Below are positions 48,202-60,397 of a stretch of 64,000 bases of DNA, piece by piece. Numbering within the stretch: the stretch's first letter is position 1; each line of letters begins with the position of its first letter. The notes under the pieces are model-generated. The model did no database searches, was not told the origin of the DNA, and saw nothing but the letters and a program-made list of their open reading frames with translations. Both the position numbers and the translations under genes were made by a program. This DNA comes from Alentia gelatinosa. Taxonomy: Eukaryota > Annelida > Polychaeta > Phyllodocida > Polynoidae. Location: contig OX465588.1 of NCBI GenBank assembly GCA_950022655.1, positions 22,864,527 through 22,928,526 on the forward strand, given 5' to 3'.

Positions 48202-51200
48202 CCTTCTAAAAACGGGCCACTCCCTTAGTTTGAGAAGGCTTTATGATTATCTGATGAAGCTGTCTTACACAGGATGTCATGGATACGTGGACACAAATTA
48301 GTAAATGACAATGTATTCTCTTAATACTCATGTCGTGACTGATTCTCCATGTTATCATTGCCTTTTCTTAATCGATAATAGTATTGAAAATAGAACACTA
48401 TTTACTCTATACTGCTTGTATTGTCACAGATTTGAAGGTGAATATCATGAAAATGCCTTTACTCTTTAAATACACTTGTAATACAGAAACTAATCCGTCC
48501 ATGTTTGACGAGGACTAACAGTCCGTTCTAGGAATCTAAAAGAACAAATAAAGTTAAGACGCCATCCAAACTGTATAACAATTTGCGAACTATATCAAAC
48601 AACAAAAATAACAAAAATAATAGCTGAACTTTTGAAAACGGATTATGTTTTTTGTTGACTGAGACTGATTTAGAATCAATCTAATAACTATCGATTCTGT
48701 AGGAAGTTGAACATACCATTTCCAATCCCAGTATTTAGGGAAGTGAATACCATATAAAGCTTTATGAATGTAGATCTATACATGTTTAGAACGATTCAGT
48801 ATGTAGCCTTGCCCAGGGATATATATTTTTTCCTTATAACCCCCATCGGTCGACTGTACTTTGACAGAACAAATTGGATAGAATTACAGACCCTTGGTAA
48901 TAGCGACACATGCAGTCATATGTCATGTAATTCATGGAATAAATTAATTGGGTATCATTATTGAATTATGTCCTGATGTTTCATTTGTTGTCCTTGAAAA
49001 TAGGAAAATAATAGATTGCTAACTGAGCTTAGGTTTGACATCACAATTCGAGATTTATTTTTATGCGCTCAATTAGGAAACTGAACTCGGCAATGAGGAT
49101 ACATTAGAATCAAACATTCATAACATCACCTGTCCTACTGTTACTTCAAAGAAACTGAAACAATAATGAGTTCGGTTCCAATACTAGTAAGCACAGGGAA
49201 CCCTAAGTGTCAGTAACATGGATCACGTAGCTAGAATGCAGCAGTTAAAAAATTGAATCATTAGATATCGGAAATTAATTGACATTTATATAGAACATTG
49301 GAAAATAATTATTACATAACCAACAAACACCTGTATATTATTTTAATATTTATTAATTGCTTTCTTAGTAAGGAACTTCTGAACATTAATAATCGGAAAT
49401 CCGGTGATACCTTTTGATGACGCGAGGTACAAAAACCCTGACCTTGGTTATGACTGAGTGAGGTTAATATTGCCCGCGTAACGATGTGATTGTAAGGGCG
49501 GAGGGTAGAGAAAGGGGTGATGGGGTGGGGGTGATGATGTGCCCCAAGATTCAGGAGCACAAAGCTGACGTATACTGCCCTCCCCATGACGTCATAAATA
49601 AGGAAGCTCTTATTCGTCAGCGGCCGGAACCGTGTGAATTATACAGCGGGTGCAGGAAGTACGGTCAGTACCTGGTTGCTAACAGATCACCTCAAAGGAA
49701 TCCCTGATGGGGCCTAATAGGTCCTGTCTCCACGCCTTCACAGATCATGTGACGGGCTCCTCTTCCTCCGCCTTAACCACACCTTTCTCCACCATCTCCG
49801 TTCCATCACCTCCATCTTGCATACACCCTCTGGATTTCAATATTGTGTATAGATCTTCTAAGAAAGCCTCGTCCCAACCTGAAGCTTCAATTATGGATTT
49901 GTGGATTTTGTAATACATTATTAGACATCACATCTCACCTTCCACTATTTTCGTACACGTCATCCTTATCCTTACTTCATCATTCTTTTCCAGCGCTTTA
50001 GGTATCTTACCTTATCATTTGGCTTAGCGTAGGAAGTAGTTAGATCACTTTCAATTCTTTTGAAGTCCATCTTATTAAGTGTATCGCTTTACCTCAATCC
50101 TTCTCTGTGTTCAACACAGAAGTTTGTGTACATAGATATAACCTGTTATCCTTGGGCTTAGCGTTATTGGTGTCTGACTACCACTGGCTCTGTTGCAACC
50201 CTTAACATCACCAAATGCGGTTTTATATCTCATTTCCTTCCTTTCAATATTTTCTTCCTTTTCTATGTATTGATATTATCGATCTTGTTATGGATCAAAA
50301 CGGAAATTCCCTACTAGTATCTATTTTATATGCGTTCTAAAGCCCGATGTAAAATCAGTCATCTGACCTCTTCCCTGCCTTCCCACACCTCCAGTTACCG
50401 AACACTGATCACGATGTCATCCTTAGTGTCTATTCATCAAAGGGCCTACAGGTATTCTACTACCCCCAGTCGAAATTTGATAATTAATTTTTGAACATAT
50501 TTTCATAGAATATGCCAATTATCTCGGGAAGGGGAGTCCCGGAGATTGAACATAAATCTAAGCTACAGCTTACAAGGTTATTGGTGAAATGATCAAATCA
50601 AAGATTCCGTACATTGTCTGTTGTGGATAGCTCGCAGCCCTCACGTACCGTCTTCATCGTGTTCCGAACAGTTGCTCACCACTATTTGTAGCGTGGTCAT
50701 CTCGGCCAACCAATTTCGCCAACTCATCCCCCTTTATTTTCAATTTTTCGATTCGGATTTCCAGATTTAAAAAAAGGTTTTTGCTCGGGTGCAGAGGTTA
50801 TAACACGGTACAGGAGATGGTAATCAAAGACGGGAGAGCCATCTTTATTAGGGGCTATCTGTTAGCGACGTGGTAATGGTCTGCTTCCCGTCAGTTCTGC
50901 TTTACAAATGGATGAAATTGTTACCTCATGTTTGTAAAGGTTTTTAAAAGGAACAACAATACACCATCTTCGGGATGATTTTGTATTTATCTATGATTTT
51001 TTAAAAGACAGTATTATAAAACTAATTTGAAAGGGCATTGTCGTTAGACTCACTGATACAGATCACCGCAATACACTTAGGCAACTGGGGCAAGATTATC
51101 TTCTATTTCTTTCAAATCTCGTATTGCGTGTGTCTTAGCAGCACGTTTCTCATTGTTAAGGAAAAGATATCGAATTGAGTCCAAGAATAAGGCGCCATCT

Positions 51201-54200
51201 TTATTGTGTATAGTACAATACTTCATCAATAGCAATGGTTATTTTCAACCACAGCCGCGGTGACTCTGAAGGGTATGACCGTTGTATGTCGAAGTTCGAA
51301 GGTATATGCATGCCCATTCTGTAGAATAGGTCTATTTTTGCAGGAGTGTTGAAAATTATTTACATTTATAAACGTTGCTCATGAATCTGAATGTCAACTG
51401 AAGAACAGTAGATGGTTGGATTAAATAAGGCAGTAAAATAAGCCGTTTTCCAAGTCTGCCACTTGAATAATATGGATACAATTAACTGAGTGCTGTTTAT
51501 GCCCAAGGGCAAATTTGGAGATTTCGACAACACCCACGACAGCTAATACAGCAATAGTATGAAGATATGACGCCTTTAGGTATAGCGTAGTTATAAGATA
51601 ACAAGATTCAAATGACGATTATACGGTATATCTCTGGGACTGAATTGGGTTTTGTTATCACCATGCTATACCAGGGAGCGTCCTGTCTTAATTATGATCC
51701 CATATTTATGGCCAGCTGTACAAGTAGAATATGTCCCTCTGTATACTTTGTCCATCCGTAAAATAATTCCCTACGTCCCACTGACTCGCCGATTTATGCG
51801 TAGTATAATGTAAAGCACAGGTGAGGCGCTTTTAACCATCGGGAAGTGACAATACAAACAATAAACAAATACAAACCACCAGAATTACATAGACAATGAG
51901 GACAAATAGATAGAGCATGCACCTTTGACAAAGCAGTGATACTTGTACTGGCTGGCCTGCTTATCAATCTTCAACAAGACAAAGCTCCTTGGCGAAAAGC
52001 AGAGAAGCAGAATACACCTCTACATTTCTAATTGGATACAATAGCCCTGCAGAAGCATTCTAGGCTAATCAGAATCTCTGTTGGCGTAAAGCAGAAATAT
52101 ATGGTGACATGCTTAGTGTGCCTGAATGGAATGGTCGGAAATATTGACCGAGTTAGAGGAACGTTATGAATATATTTCTGGCCGAACTATCGAGGAATAG
52201 ACGGAATTTAGGCACCCTCATTATATCTCATTTTTACAAACCTACAATTGATTAAAACGCTTATGTTTATTTTCGGAGTATAGAATGATAGTGGTTACGT
52301 GAGAAGGAGGGACCTATAAATATTCTTTCGTCACTCAGTGACTAACAGAATTTGTACTGCCAGTCAGCAGGTTTTGACGACCACAGTCTTCATGTCCCAT
52401 CTTTGGCCGTTGCGGTATCAAATCAGCAAGCTTGTAATTGATAAATTTGGCGTTTTCAGTTATGTATTAGTATCAAAACAGGGAAAAGGGTATCTAGATG
52501 ATATTGGTCTTGTTTTTTGTCCACATCCCCCCCCCCCCGACAAACCTCGGGTGTACAAAGACACCACAATGATCTGAACTTATATCAATCGCCCGCCATT
52601 ACCATGCTTGGTGGTACTAGATATTGGAGAATCGAAACATCATTGGTTATCGGATCATCCCATTGACCAATGCAAAACGTATTCTGAAATAAGCCAACTA
52701 TATATTGATTTTTCCTTACGGAAGTAACATGTGGTACACTTTAGTAAAAGAATCAATGTGGCGCTTTGCCCATGCCACAAGACCTCAGCTTTGAGCACCT
52801 GCCATTATTCAAAAAGCTATAGAAGGACGTCGACATGCTATACTTCACTTTGTTATCTGGTCGTTCATTCTTGGCGTGTAAGTTGTAAAGCTATCTCAAG
52901 GCCATGGCCTTATATGGCCTTATATAATAGTTGAATAACAACCTATAGGGCTCAGAATGAAAACCTTTTGAGTTTCTCTTCAGTCAGTGGATTTAACAAG
53001 AGGATAACGTGTGTAAGATTTAACAAAGCATGGAAATGGTTTTTATCTTGTAAAATGAATGAAAAACGGGATATATTTAAAGCCTGACAAACGGGAGCCT
53101 GAGACCATCCTTTGTATAACTACACACATATGACTTTGCCCCTGCCATTGTGTAAGTTTCTGTCCGTCTTTCTGCATGTCTAGCTGTCTCTCTTCCTTTG
53201 CCAGTTGCCCCAATCTCCCTCCGCCCACTTTATCACATACGTCCAAAGCCTCTCCTATATGTTTCTAATAAGTATAGTAAAACATACATGTATGGAAACG
53301 GGAATTGGGTAGCCACTGTCATACGTCTTTCTTGTCGTTTTAAAATTTTGTCATTAAATTTTGCTTATAGGTTCACCACAAGAATAGTTAATTTTTAACC
53401 CAAGAATTACATCGAAGAACATGATAAGTCCAAGTTAATGTACCTCTGGTATATCAATCTTTAGTGCAAGGTACCGAAAATGGCGTAAATTTGTATAAAC
53501 ATGACTCTAACTGGCTTGCTATCACCGGGATTAACATGTACATATACGGCATACAGCCTATGATCCATTGGGGGCTGCCATGGTGCCCCCCAAGTAGGTG
53601 TTCTTCACTAAACGAGGTGAACAAGTAGGTGTTCTTCACTAAACGAGGTGTGAAAGAAGTGAGTGATAATTGGAAAGTGTCACAACTGTAGCCTTGCTGA
53701 CATATGTATATAAAGTGTTCCATGTGAAAAACCTCATGTTCTGGGTTTAATCATTATGTCATCCTGCTCTAGGATGTGTGTAGAGAGTCAACGGAACCGT
53801 GGTAACACATAGAAAGGCAGTTGAATTTCGTAAGAACAAAGCGCCAGAATACAGGTTCTGTCCCCCCAAAAGAGCCTGCCATACTGTTGACCACCTAGTG
53901 ACTGCTTCATGAACTAACAATGGCTCTGTCCCCTATAGAGACGTGGGCATGAATATAGGGCAAATATGAGGGCTTTGTTGACGCCGTAGGAAACATGTAT
54001 ACGTGTATGTAGGCGTAATGTAAACAGATGTAATCTTAAAATTTCGTCCTGTGTTATCTTACATGGGGACTCAAAGGTCGTTTGAAAGAGTATTTTCTAG
54101 TTGGGCGTTCATTGTCCTGTCTGCAAGTCGTTTGTCAAGTATACATGAATATAACGAGATCTCAATATGTTCAATTTATAAACTCCACCTCTTTATTGGT

Positions 54201-54360
54201 GAAATTTGTATTGTGTCAATTACAATAATTTTATAAATGTTCTTCATTCTCACTATATTTTACATCTCTTCATTATTGTCGAAGTGGACTCTAGCTTAAG
54301 AATTAATAGGCAATTAGTGGCTAACTGGAGTGTGGCGGTAATGTGAGTCAGGAGAGAACA
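48202..54360. other. Long span without a supported gene
   Basis: Mostly AT-rich, with only short open frames. A more GC-rich patch at 49480-49900 includes a CRE-like tgacgtca (49588-49595) and short frames on both strands. A C11 run lies at about 52526-52536. I found no terminal repeats, exons with paired splice sites, or RNA genes. Confidence 0.45.
53591..53652. repeat. Tandem duplication of a 31-bp unit
   Basis: Two units of caagtaggtgttcttcacta plus aacgaggtg at 53591-53621 and 53622-53652, identical except at the last bases. Confidence 0.92.
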
Positions 54361-54368
54361 GGCCACTT

Positions 54369-54485
54369 CACGTGGTCCGCCCGGTCACGTGCGCGTATCG
54401 GTCACGTGGCCAAGCGTACTTCAAAGCGGCCACACTCACCCGGAACGTCAACGAACTCGGATCCACCCGCCAACCCTATAAAAAG
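54369..54485 (+). promoter_or_regulatory. Promoter-like cluster: three phased CACGTG boxes and a TATA box
   Basis: CACGTG occurs at 54369-54374, 54386-54391 and 54403-54408, spaced exactly 17 bp apart and all preceded by T. A TATA box, TATAAAAAG, lies at 54477-54485, predicting transcription start near 54505-54515 on the plus strand. TCACGTG is the core site of bHLH-zip factors such as USF, MITF/TFE and MYC-MAX. The local sequence is GC-rich within AT-rich DNA, and candidate exons follow at 54856 and 55023. Direction is inferred from the TATA box. Confidence 0.5.
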
Positions 54486-54855
54486 CTCTCTGTGTCCTAC
54501 CTGTTGACCTATTTCACATACCGTAGGCATATTTACTCATACAGTAAAACCAACTCAATAGATTTATTCCATAGCAAAAACTCTCGGGGCGCCGATTTCT
54601 GTAAATCGGGCCCCGATTTCTTCGAAAAAATTTTAATCGAATGAAAATTAAATCAAATTGTGTTTACTGACATAGCCTATCTATGCCTCCGAGCATGTTC
54701 TTTTTCAGTGGCAAATATTGCATGAAGAAGATTCAATTATTCACATCATAAGTATTATATGTTTGATGCTTTTATCTTTAGGTCATAGCTCTGCCCCTAC
54801 GTGAAACCTATACCAGTTTGCTCCTACCCCCACTTCTCTTACTTCCAATTCCCAG

Positions 54856-54918
54856 CAGGGCCATCGGGTACATGCGCAAATGCCCAGGTGTGTGCTACGG
54901 TAACCCTCAGGCGGGCAG
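54856..54918 (+). CDS. Candidate exon with strong acceptor and consensus donor
   Basis: Acceptor cttctcttacttccaattcccag, trimmed here to its last part acttccaattcccag, ends at 54855 after a long pyrimidine tract. Donor GGGCAG|GTAAGT is at 54918/54919. The 63 bp between are open in two frames: one gives AIGYMRKCPGVCYGNPQAG, the other GPSGTCANAQVCATVTLRRA. The third has a stop. Both open frames continue into the next exon candidate after 55022. I recognise neither peptide. It could also be a non-coding exon. Confidence 0.38.
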
Positions 54919-55022
54919 GTAAGTTATGACAGTGGTGTCAGTGCTGACGGAAGCCATGGGTAGGGACTTGTTGGTCTGACACTGCACATCCCCCTTCAGC
55001 ACCCCCCCCCCTTGCCTTGCAG

Positions 55023-55482
55023 CCCTACACCAATCTCTTTCTGCCCACCCCTTGCCCCCTCTCCCACTCACCCACCTCCCTCTTCCCCCATGTCTCCTAT
55101 CTCTGGGCACCAACGCGACACAACAGCCCAGCAAACCACCGCGTCATCCATCTTCCCTTGTCGCCATGGCTACAGGGGATGCGGGCTTCATTTCCGCAGG
55201 GTCTGCTTCTGTCTTAGTAATCTGTATAATAGAAAAGCCAGTGATCGGCCGCCGTCCTCGGAAGAGGCAAACTGTCTATTCTCCATCGTCCGTCCATCTT
55301 GCTACACCTTCCGTTGCACAAACTGCCGGTGGTATGGACACCCTGCAGCTTATCCTGGCGGGTGTTGCTGCTATTTTCGACCACCCAACTCCTCCATCGC
55401 CGTGTACCCCTTGGCATTTAGTAGACATGTGAGGGGATTTCATGAAAGCAGTCAAACGTCGATTAATGTCCTTTCAATTTGA
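55023..55482 (+). CDS. Candidate terminal exon, frame ambiguous
   Basis: A C-rich tract and cttgccttgcag form an acceptor ending at 55022, giving a 104-bp intron after 54918. Two frames stay open across the junction. One ends at 55482 and is Pro-rich, then Cys-rich (CRHGYRGCGLHFRRVCFC). The other ends at 55432 and includes an internal Met with strong Kozak context, gccATGG at 55166, followed by MATGDAGFISAGSASVLVIC, a possible short hydrophobic segment. I cannot choose between them, and no family is recognised. A minus-strand frame also exists at 55214-55417. Confidence 0.3.
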
Positions 55483-58400
55483 CTGTAAGAACAAATGAAT
55501 AGGTGTTGACAGAAGCCGTATGCCGGTTTCATCACAAGACCGGGCGACGGTTATGATATCATATCCGTGTGTCATGTAGAACTTTATACGTATGTGTATC
55601 GAACGTAAGTGTGTATCGTAAAGAAAACCACAATTAAGTCAGAGCTTTTGCGTCTCACCTAAGCATGCAGTTTAGATGTATATGTTCACCCCATACTAAT
55701 AGAAATAACACATTGTAGATACTATATAATTCATTGACCTAACTGCATTGAATGTGGAAGGTTGTGGATCATATTATTTAAGGTACGAACCCCTAAGGTA
55801 TTATTCATGTATGTGAAATTGTCCAGCCTTCTCTTTCCACTTTGCCTTTCCTGCCGTACGACATGCAGCTGATTTCGACCAATTAAATCACGTATGTAAT
55901 CAGGATAACTTACCCACCCTCAGGGAAACCCAGTAGGGCGTAGACTTAAAGCCGGTCGTTATTGATCGTATGGGATGTGAGGTGGCAATTATTATTCGAT
56001 GTTATAAATGCTTGACTCGGACGGTGACGATTTGTAATGCTAACCTAATTTGGAAGGTATATGGGTATCCCCTAAGCCATGCATGCACTGGGGAATGATC
56101 GAGTTTCCAGCCTGGTAATCCAGAGCCTATGCTCTTAGGGGAGGCAGTACAGTGAGGCTACTGTACTTGTGCTAATGCCAGGGCCGCCTAGACCGAGTAC
56201 TCCCAGTGTGGTTATAGGTTATCTATACAGAACCGGCCAAGAGGAAATATCAGCTGGCAAACGGTCAAAATTCCATATATATGTGTTCGGCTACTTCTGA
56301 AAAAAGGTCAACAACATGGTAATGTAATTTTCGTCGATAAGAGTTTTTAAGAGATATAAAAGATTGGCAGTGAAAAGTAGCAATGACCACGGAGACTTAC
56401 AAGATACCCCTGATATTATTATTGTAATATTATCTTTACATGGATTAGGCAAACGAAGAAATCATCTTATATGATTTCTCATTCATATAAAACGGGCAAT
56501 TTTTGTATTTTGGCACCGCTTATTCTGCTGACTGAATAGTTTTAAAATCAGTTTAAAGATACAGATTTAACCATATTTCACGTGCTTATGATTCAGAAGA
56601 TAAACTTACTCCTCCGCAATCAAGAAACAAACCCGCCTTCAATCACATAAAACTGTGAACTGGAAGTGTCTGAAACAACTTTTATCTCTCTCTTAAAACA
56701 CGTGAGGCAGATAAGACATCTCCAGATTGCTGAAAAAAGAGGCATGCTGTTTTTGGTAGCCACTTGAATAGGGATCAGAAAGCCCTGCAAAGATCTTAAC
56801 AGCTTAGTGTTAGTTCAGGCTTTGGGTTTTTTTAATGAGTGCAACTATTCGACACCTCAATGAAAAACACCTGCTTCCGCCAACAATAATATTTCCCTTT
56901 TCCTTTGTTTTCTATAGAATTAATAGGGGACCATGGAAACGAAACATAGGAATGGGGTTGTGCGATATATGAATCGATCGCCCTTGCGCCTAGTATTAAT
57001 TCTTACTTTGTTTAACATCTATACACACCCGTGCATTGATGTGGCTGGGCATACCTTTTAATCAGGTATTCTAGATCTCCGCTGTCATATAGGTATAAAA
57101 TAAACCGTATCACTTTTCCACAGCAGATTCTTTCCATAAATTATTAAGTGGGCATATCTGACAGTACAAGAGTATTGATGGACCATACCTCCCACAAACC
57201 ACAAGGTAAGCTCCTTACAACATCAAATGTATTGCTGTACACAACAGACATCGATTAAGATCCGGTCGCGTGTCATATCAGTCGGTCTAGACCATCCATA
57301 ACCCTTTTTGATTCGTAAAATGCAAAACGCAATTGTCAGTACCGCTTTGTGCTGTTGTTGAACATTTTAGTTTTGAAAAATCAAAAAAAGACGTCTTTGG
57401 TATCAAGTATGGTATAGGTTAACAAGGATGCTGCTTAAATACTACGAGAGATATAGACATCATAGATGCCAATTGTAATTTAAGTCATGTATAAGCCAAC
57501 CCTTTATGTAATACCATTGTAGATGTTATTCGTTTAGTGTTCATACAAATAAGGACGTCTCACGAGGCTTTATTGTTCGCCAACATGAATGAGGACCCAA
57601 CATGATGGAGCCATTATCATTTGTTTTTACCAGGGTTAACCAAAGACTGATTTATTGTTTTAATCATTAAAACCCGTTCTGGATGATGTATGAAGGGAGG
57701 ATGTACCAATCATTCATCTCCTACTATAACATAAGAAATCTTAATACTTAACCCTGGGGCGGGAGCTCATTTGTTACAAAAGGCACAAACCTTATACTTT
57801 ATATTATAATCAGGTAAAGAAAAACATATCGATGCCATCCAGACAATACAATTAGGATTCCTATCTTCCCTATTATATGAACGACCATTTAAAAAAATAT
57901 TACCTCACGGCCGTCGGATAATGAATCAAGTCGGAATTTATCATGCCCACTTCTGAACAATGAACATATCAGAAAAGTACCTAATCGGAGGTCTAAATAT
58001 ATAGATAGTAAGTTGAAAGTGGAGACGGTTGTGGGAAATTAGAAATAGTCACTTAACCATAAATTCTTAGTCGCCTATGTAATGAGGTATTGGGTCTAGT
58101 TTGGTTTTTGCTTTTGCATTTCCAATGTGGTGTATAGGACAACGTAAGCGACAAAAACGGGGCCAATAATGGTCGAATTGTACGGAAGAACAATGTGAAA
58201 ACGTGGGGACAATAATAAAGATCTTTAAAAAATAATGTATACTTCTTGTCATTTTCAACTTTTCTTAGCATTGAGTGCAATTGATCACACATACACAATT
58301 GAAACTCCATTTCTTCTTTACACAGTCATAGGTTGTAGAAGGGTTGGCACTGTGTGTATGCCTGTGTATCTCATCTTGACATAAGAAAGACTTATTTCCA

Positions 58401-58573
58401 TTTGACTCTCCCTTAAAGTTCTCTTCGATATAACATCCACTTGTATCAGCCTACAATACTGATAGACTGGACTTACAAGAATATAAAGTATACGATTTAC
58501 ACGGAGGAATACTTCAATTAAATAGTATATCATATCATTACAGGATAGAAGATCTTCATCGTTATTCTCAATA
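55483..58573. other. Non-coding span, nothing recognised
   Basis: AT-rich, with no supported exon, RNA gene or repeat terminus. Minus-strand frames at 58053-58533 are short and low in complexity. Confidence 0.5.
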
Positions 58574-59067
58574 CAGTAGAACCCCGCCTAACGGACACCC
58601 CGCGTAAGCGGACACCCCGTGTAAGCGGCCACTTTTGCTCGGAACGGAAATTTTCCCCTCTATTAGATGTTTAATTTAACCCCGCGTAAGCGGACACCTC
58701 GCGTAAGCGGACACCCCGCGTAAGCGGACAGTTATCTCGGTACAAAAAGGCCTAAAAACCCCGTGTAAGCGGACACTTCCGACGGACAACCTACCAAAAA
58801 TTGATCAATCTGTGTTTTTATAAGCGTGTCTCAGTATATTTAATAGAAAATACATTTATAATTCAAAGTTGAATAACTTCAGATCCAATTAAGTTATTGC
58901 AAAATGGATTTCAGATTTACCATCCCCTCTGTCTCCCCTACATATCGGTATATAACACTTCAATATTGGTCCGGGAGAAACTTGAAAACCCCGCGTAAGC
59001 GGACACCCCGCGTAAGCGGACACTTTAGCCCGGAACGGAGGGTGTCCGCTTACGCGGGGTTTTACTG
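58574..59067. mobile_element. Tigger/pogo-like MITE with TA target duplication
   Basis: The left terminus begins cagtagaaccccgcctaacg and the right ends gcggggttttactg, inverted repeats of the CAGTRRAACC type known from pogo/Tigger elements of the Tc1/mariner superfamily. TA flanks both sides (58572-58573 and 59068-59069). Inside are many copies of ccccgcgtaagcggacac, clustered at 58574-58775 and 58988-59037, around an AT-rich core of about 210 bp. There is no transposase frame: a short minus-strand frame over 58889-59152 merely crosses the repeats. Mobility would need a transposase supplied elsewhere. Confidence 0.92.
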
Positions 59068-60049
59068 TACGTATCTTTACATGTATGTGGTTACAAGAAA
59101 AATTGTTTTCTAAGCTGTAGGACATGAGTATACGTACGCATGTGATAATCAACCACTTCCTTCACACTGAAAATTAATTGGGGGTTGACGGATAAGTTCC
59201 CCACCAGTCAGTGTTTTGAATTCTATTCAACACCACATTTTTTAAATATTTGATGATACAAATTCTGAAAAATTATCATAAAGGAAAACTCCCGAGTAAC
59301 ATGAACAACCCGAAAGCTTTTGATATTTCGTTTAGAGGATTGCATTATTCATTTTTAACGTCAGCAACTAATGCTATAAAGTAGGTCTAACCAGCCACGC
59401 GGCCTAAATCCGCATAAGTGGGCGCATGTGTAGAAGTTTCCTGTACGATTCAATATTCATTACGGTGTATATTGGTCTCATGGCACCCATCAATAACCCA
59501 CCAATAACAGTCAAATAATGACTGTGACACAGTGTAAAACAAACGTACGAACGTGCCCTTGCCACGGTTCACCCTGCCTTATCTATTGATCCATGGCCGA
59601 AATCAATGCTTATTCCCTCTGCCATCAAAGACATTTCACCCCGACTGTCAACCTGTGTGACACCCTGCTTTATGGGAATTCTGCCCACTCACATGGGGTG
59701 TCGGGTAGGAGGTGTATATTAGTAGACTTGATCTCCCCACCGCCACCCTCCATGACAATCACCTACCCAAGAAATAAAAACCCATTTCTTTTGATTCCCA
59801 CACGATGTAGGTTTAGTTGAGATGTGCAGCCAGCTCTCACCGATGACCCTAGGGTCATAAAGTTTTCCGTAGCAGTTATTCCCAGGGTCCCTGAGCGATA
59901 CGTCAGCGATATTTCCCTCAAGTTTAGGACGAGAGTCGCCAATGATCCAGCGTCCTTGAGGCCGTATGTCCCGCTATCGCGATAAGTCCCCCACGTCCCA
60001 GCGGCCACAGGGTCTATTAAAGCCTGATAGCAGCGGTGCAAGAGGTGAA
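59068..60049. other. Span without a supported gene
   Basis: AT-rich to about 59540, then more balanced. A 75-codon plus-strand frame begins at ATG 59593 in a good context (atccATGG), but it has no domain and overlaps a minus-strand open frame. Confidence 0.4.
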
Positions 60050-60076
60050 GGGGATGCGGGGTGGGGTGACAGGGGG
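60050..60076 (+). other. Potential G-quadruplex motif
   Basis: Four runs of four or five G, at 60050, 60058, 60063 and 60072, are separated by loops of 4, 1 and 5 bases, within a G-rich stretch that extends to about 60150. It is the strongest G4 motif I see in the window. Confidence 0.8.
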
Positions 60077-60187
60077 TACGTGTGTGGCAGGGGAAAATGA
60101 TGGGGTCAGATAAGCAGAGAGTGTGGTAAGGGCAGGGTGGAGGGTGGCGGGGAGACCCGTGGCGATAGGATTTGTACGATCAATACA

Positions 60188-60397
60188 ATGACGATGGCCG
60201 ACGATCACGTGTCAAACGTCGCCGATAATGTATGCGGGACGAGAGTTGTCCAGCCGACGAGGGTGGTGCTGGCGGTGGTGGGAGATGGTGGTGGTATGGG
60301 GGATAAGGTGCCCTGGAGAATGATCTCTTTGAGAGAGAAGTCCCGGGAGATAACATGGATTGCAGAGGAACAGAGAAGCCAGAGATTAACAGAATAA
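60188..60397 (+). CDS. Candidate small open frame, unrecognised
   Basis: The frame from ATG 60188 (a second Met at 60194 has the better gatgGCC context) encodes 69 residues beginning MTMADDHVSNVADNVCG and ending in a charged helix-like EKSREITWIAEEQRSQ. The composition is plausible for a protein, but two minus-strand frames overlap it fully. No splice site or family supports it, and it lies in a G-rich, purine-biased stretch that favours open frames. Confidence 0.18.
   Translation: MTMADDHVSNVADNVCGTRVVQPTRVVLAVVGDGGGMGDKVPWRMISLREKSREITWIAEEQRSQRLTE

Noticed and set aside
58574..59067. CRISPR-like array of ccccgcgtaagcggacac repeats
   Set aside because: Repeats are mostly contiguous without unique spacers, occur in inverted terminal positions and are flanked by TA. 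This is a MITE in a eukaryotic genome.
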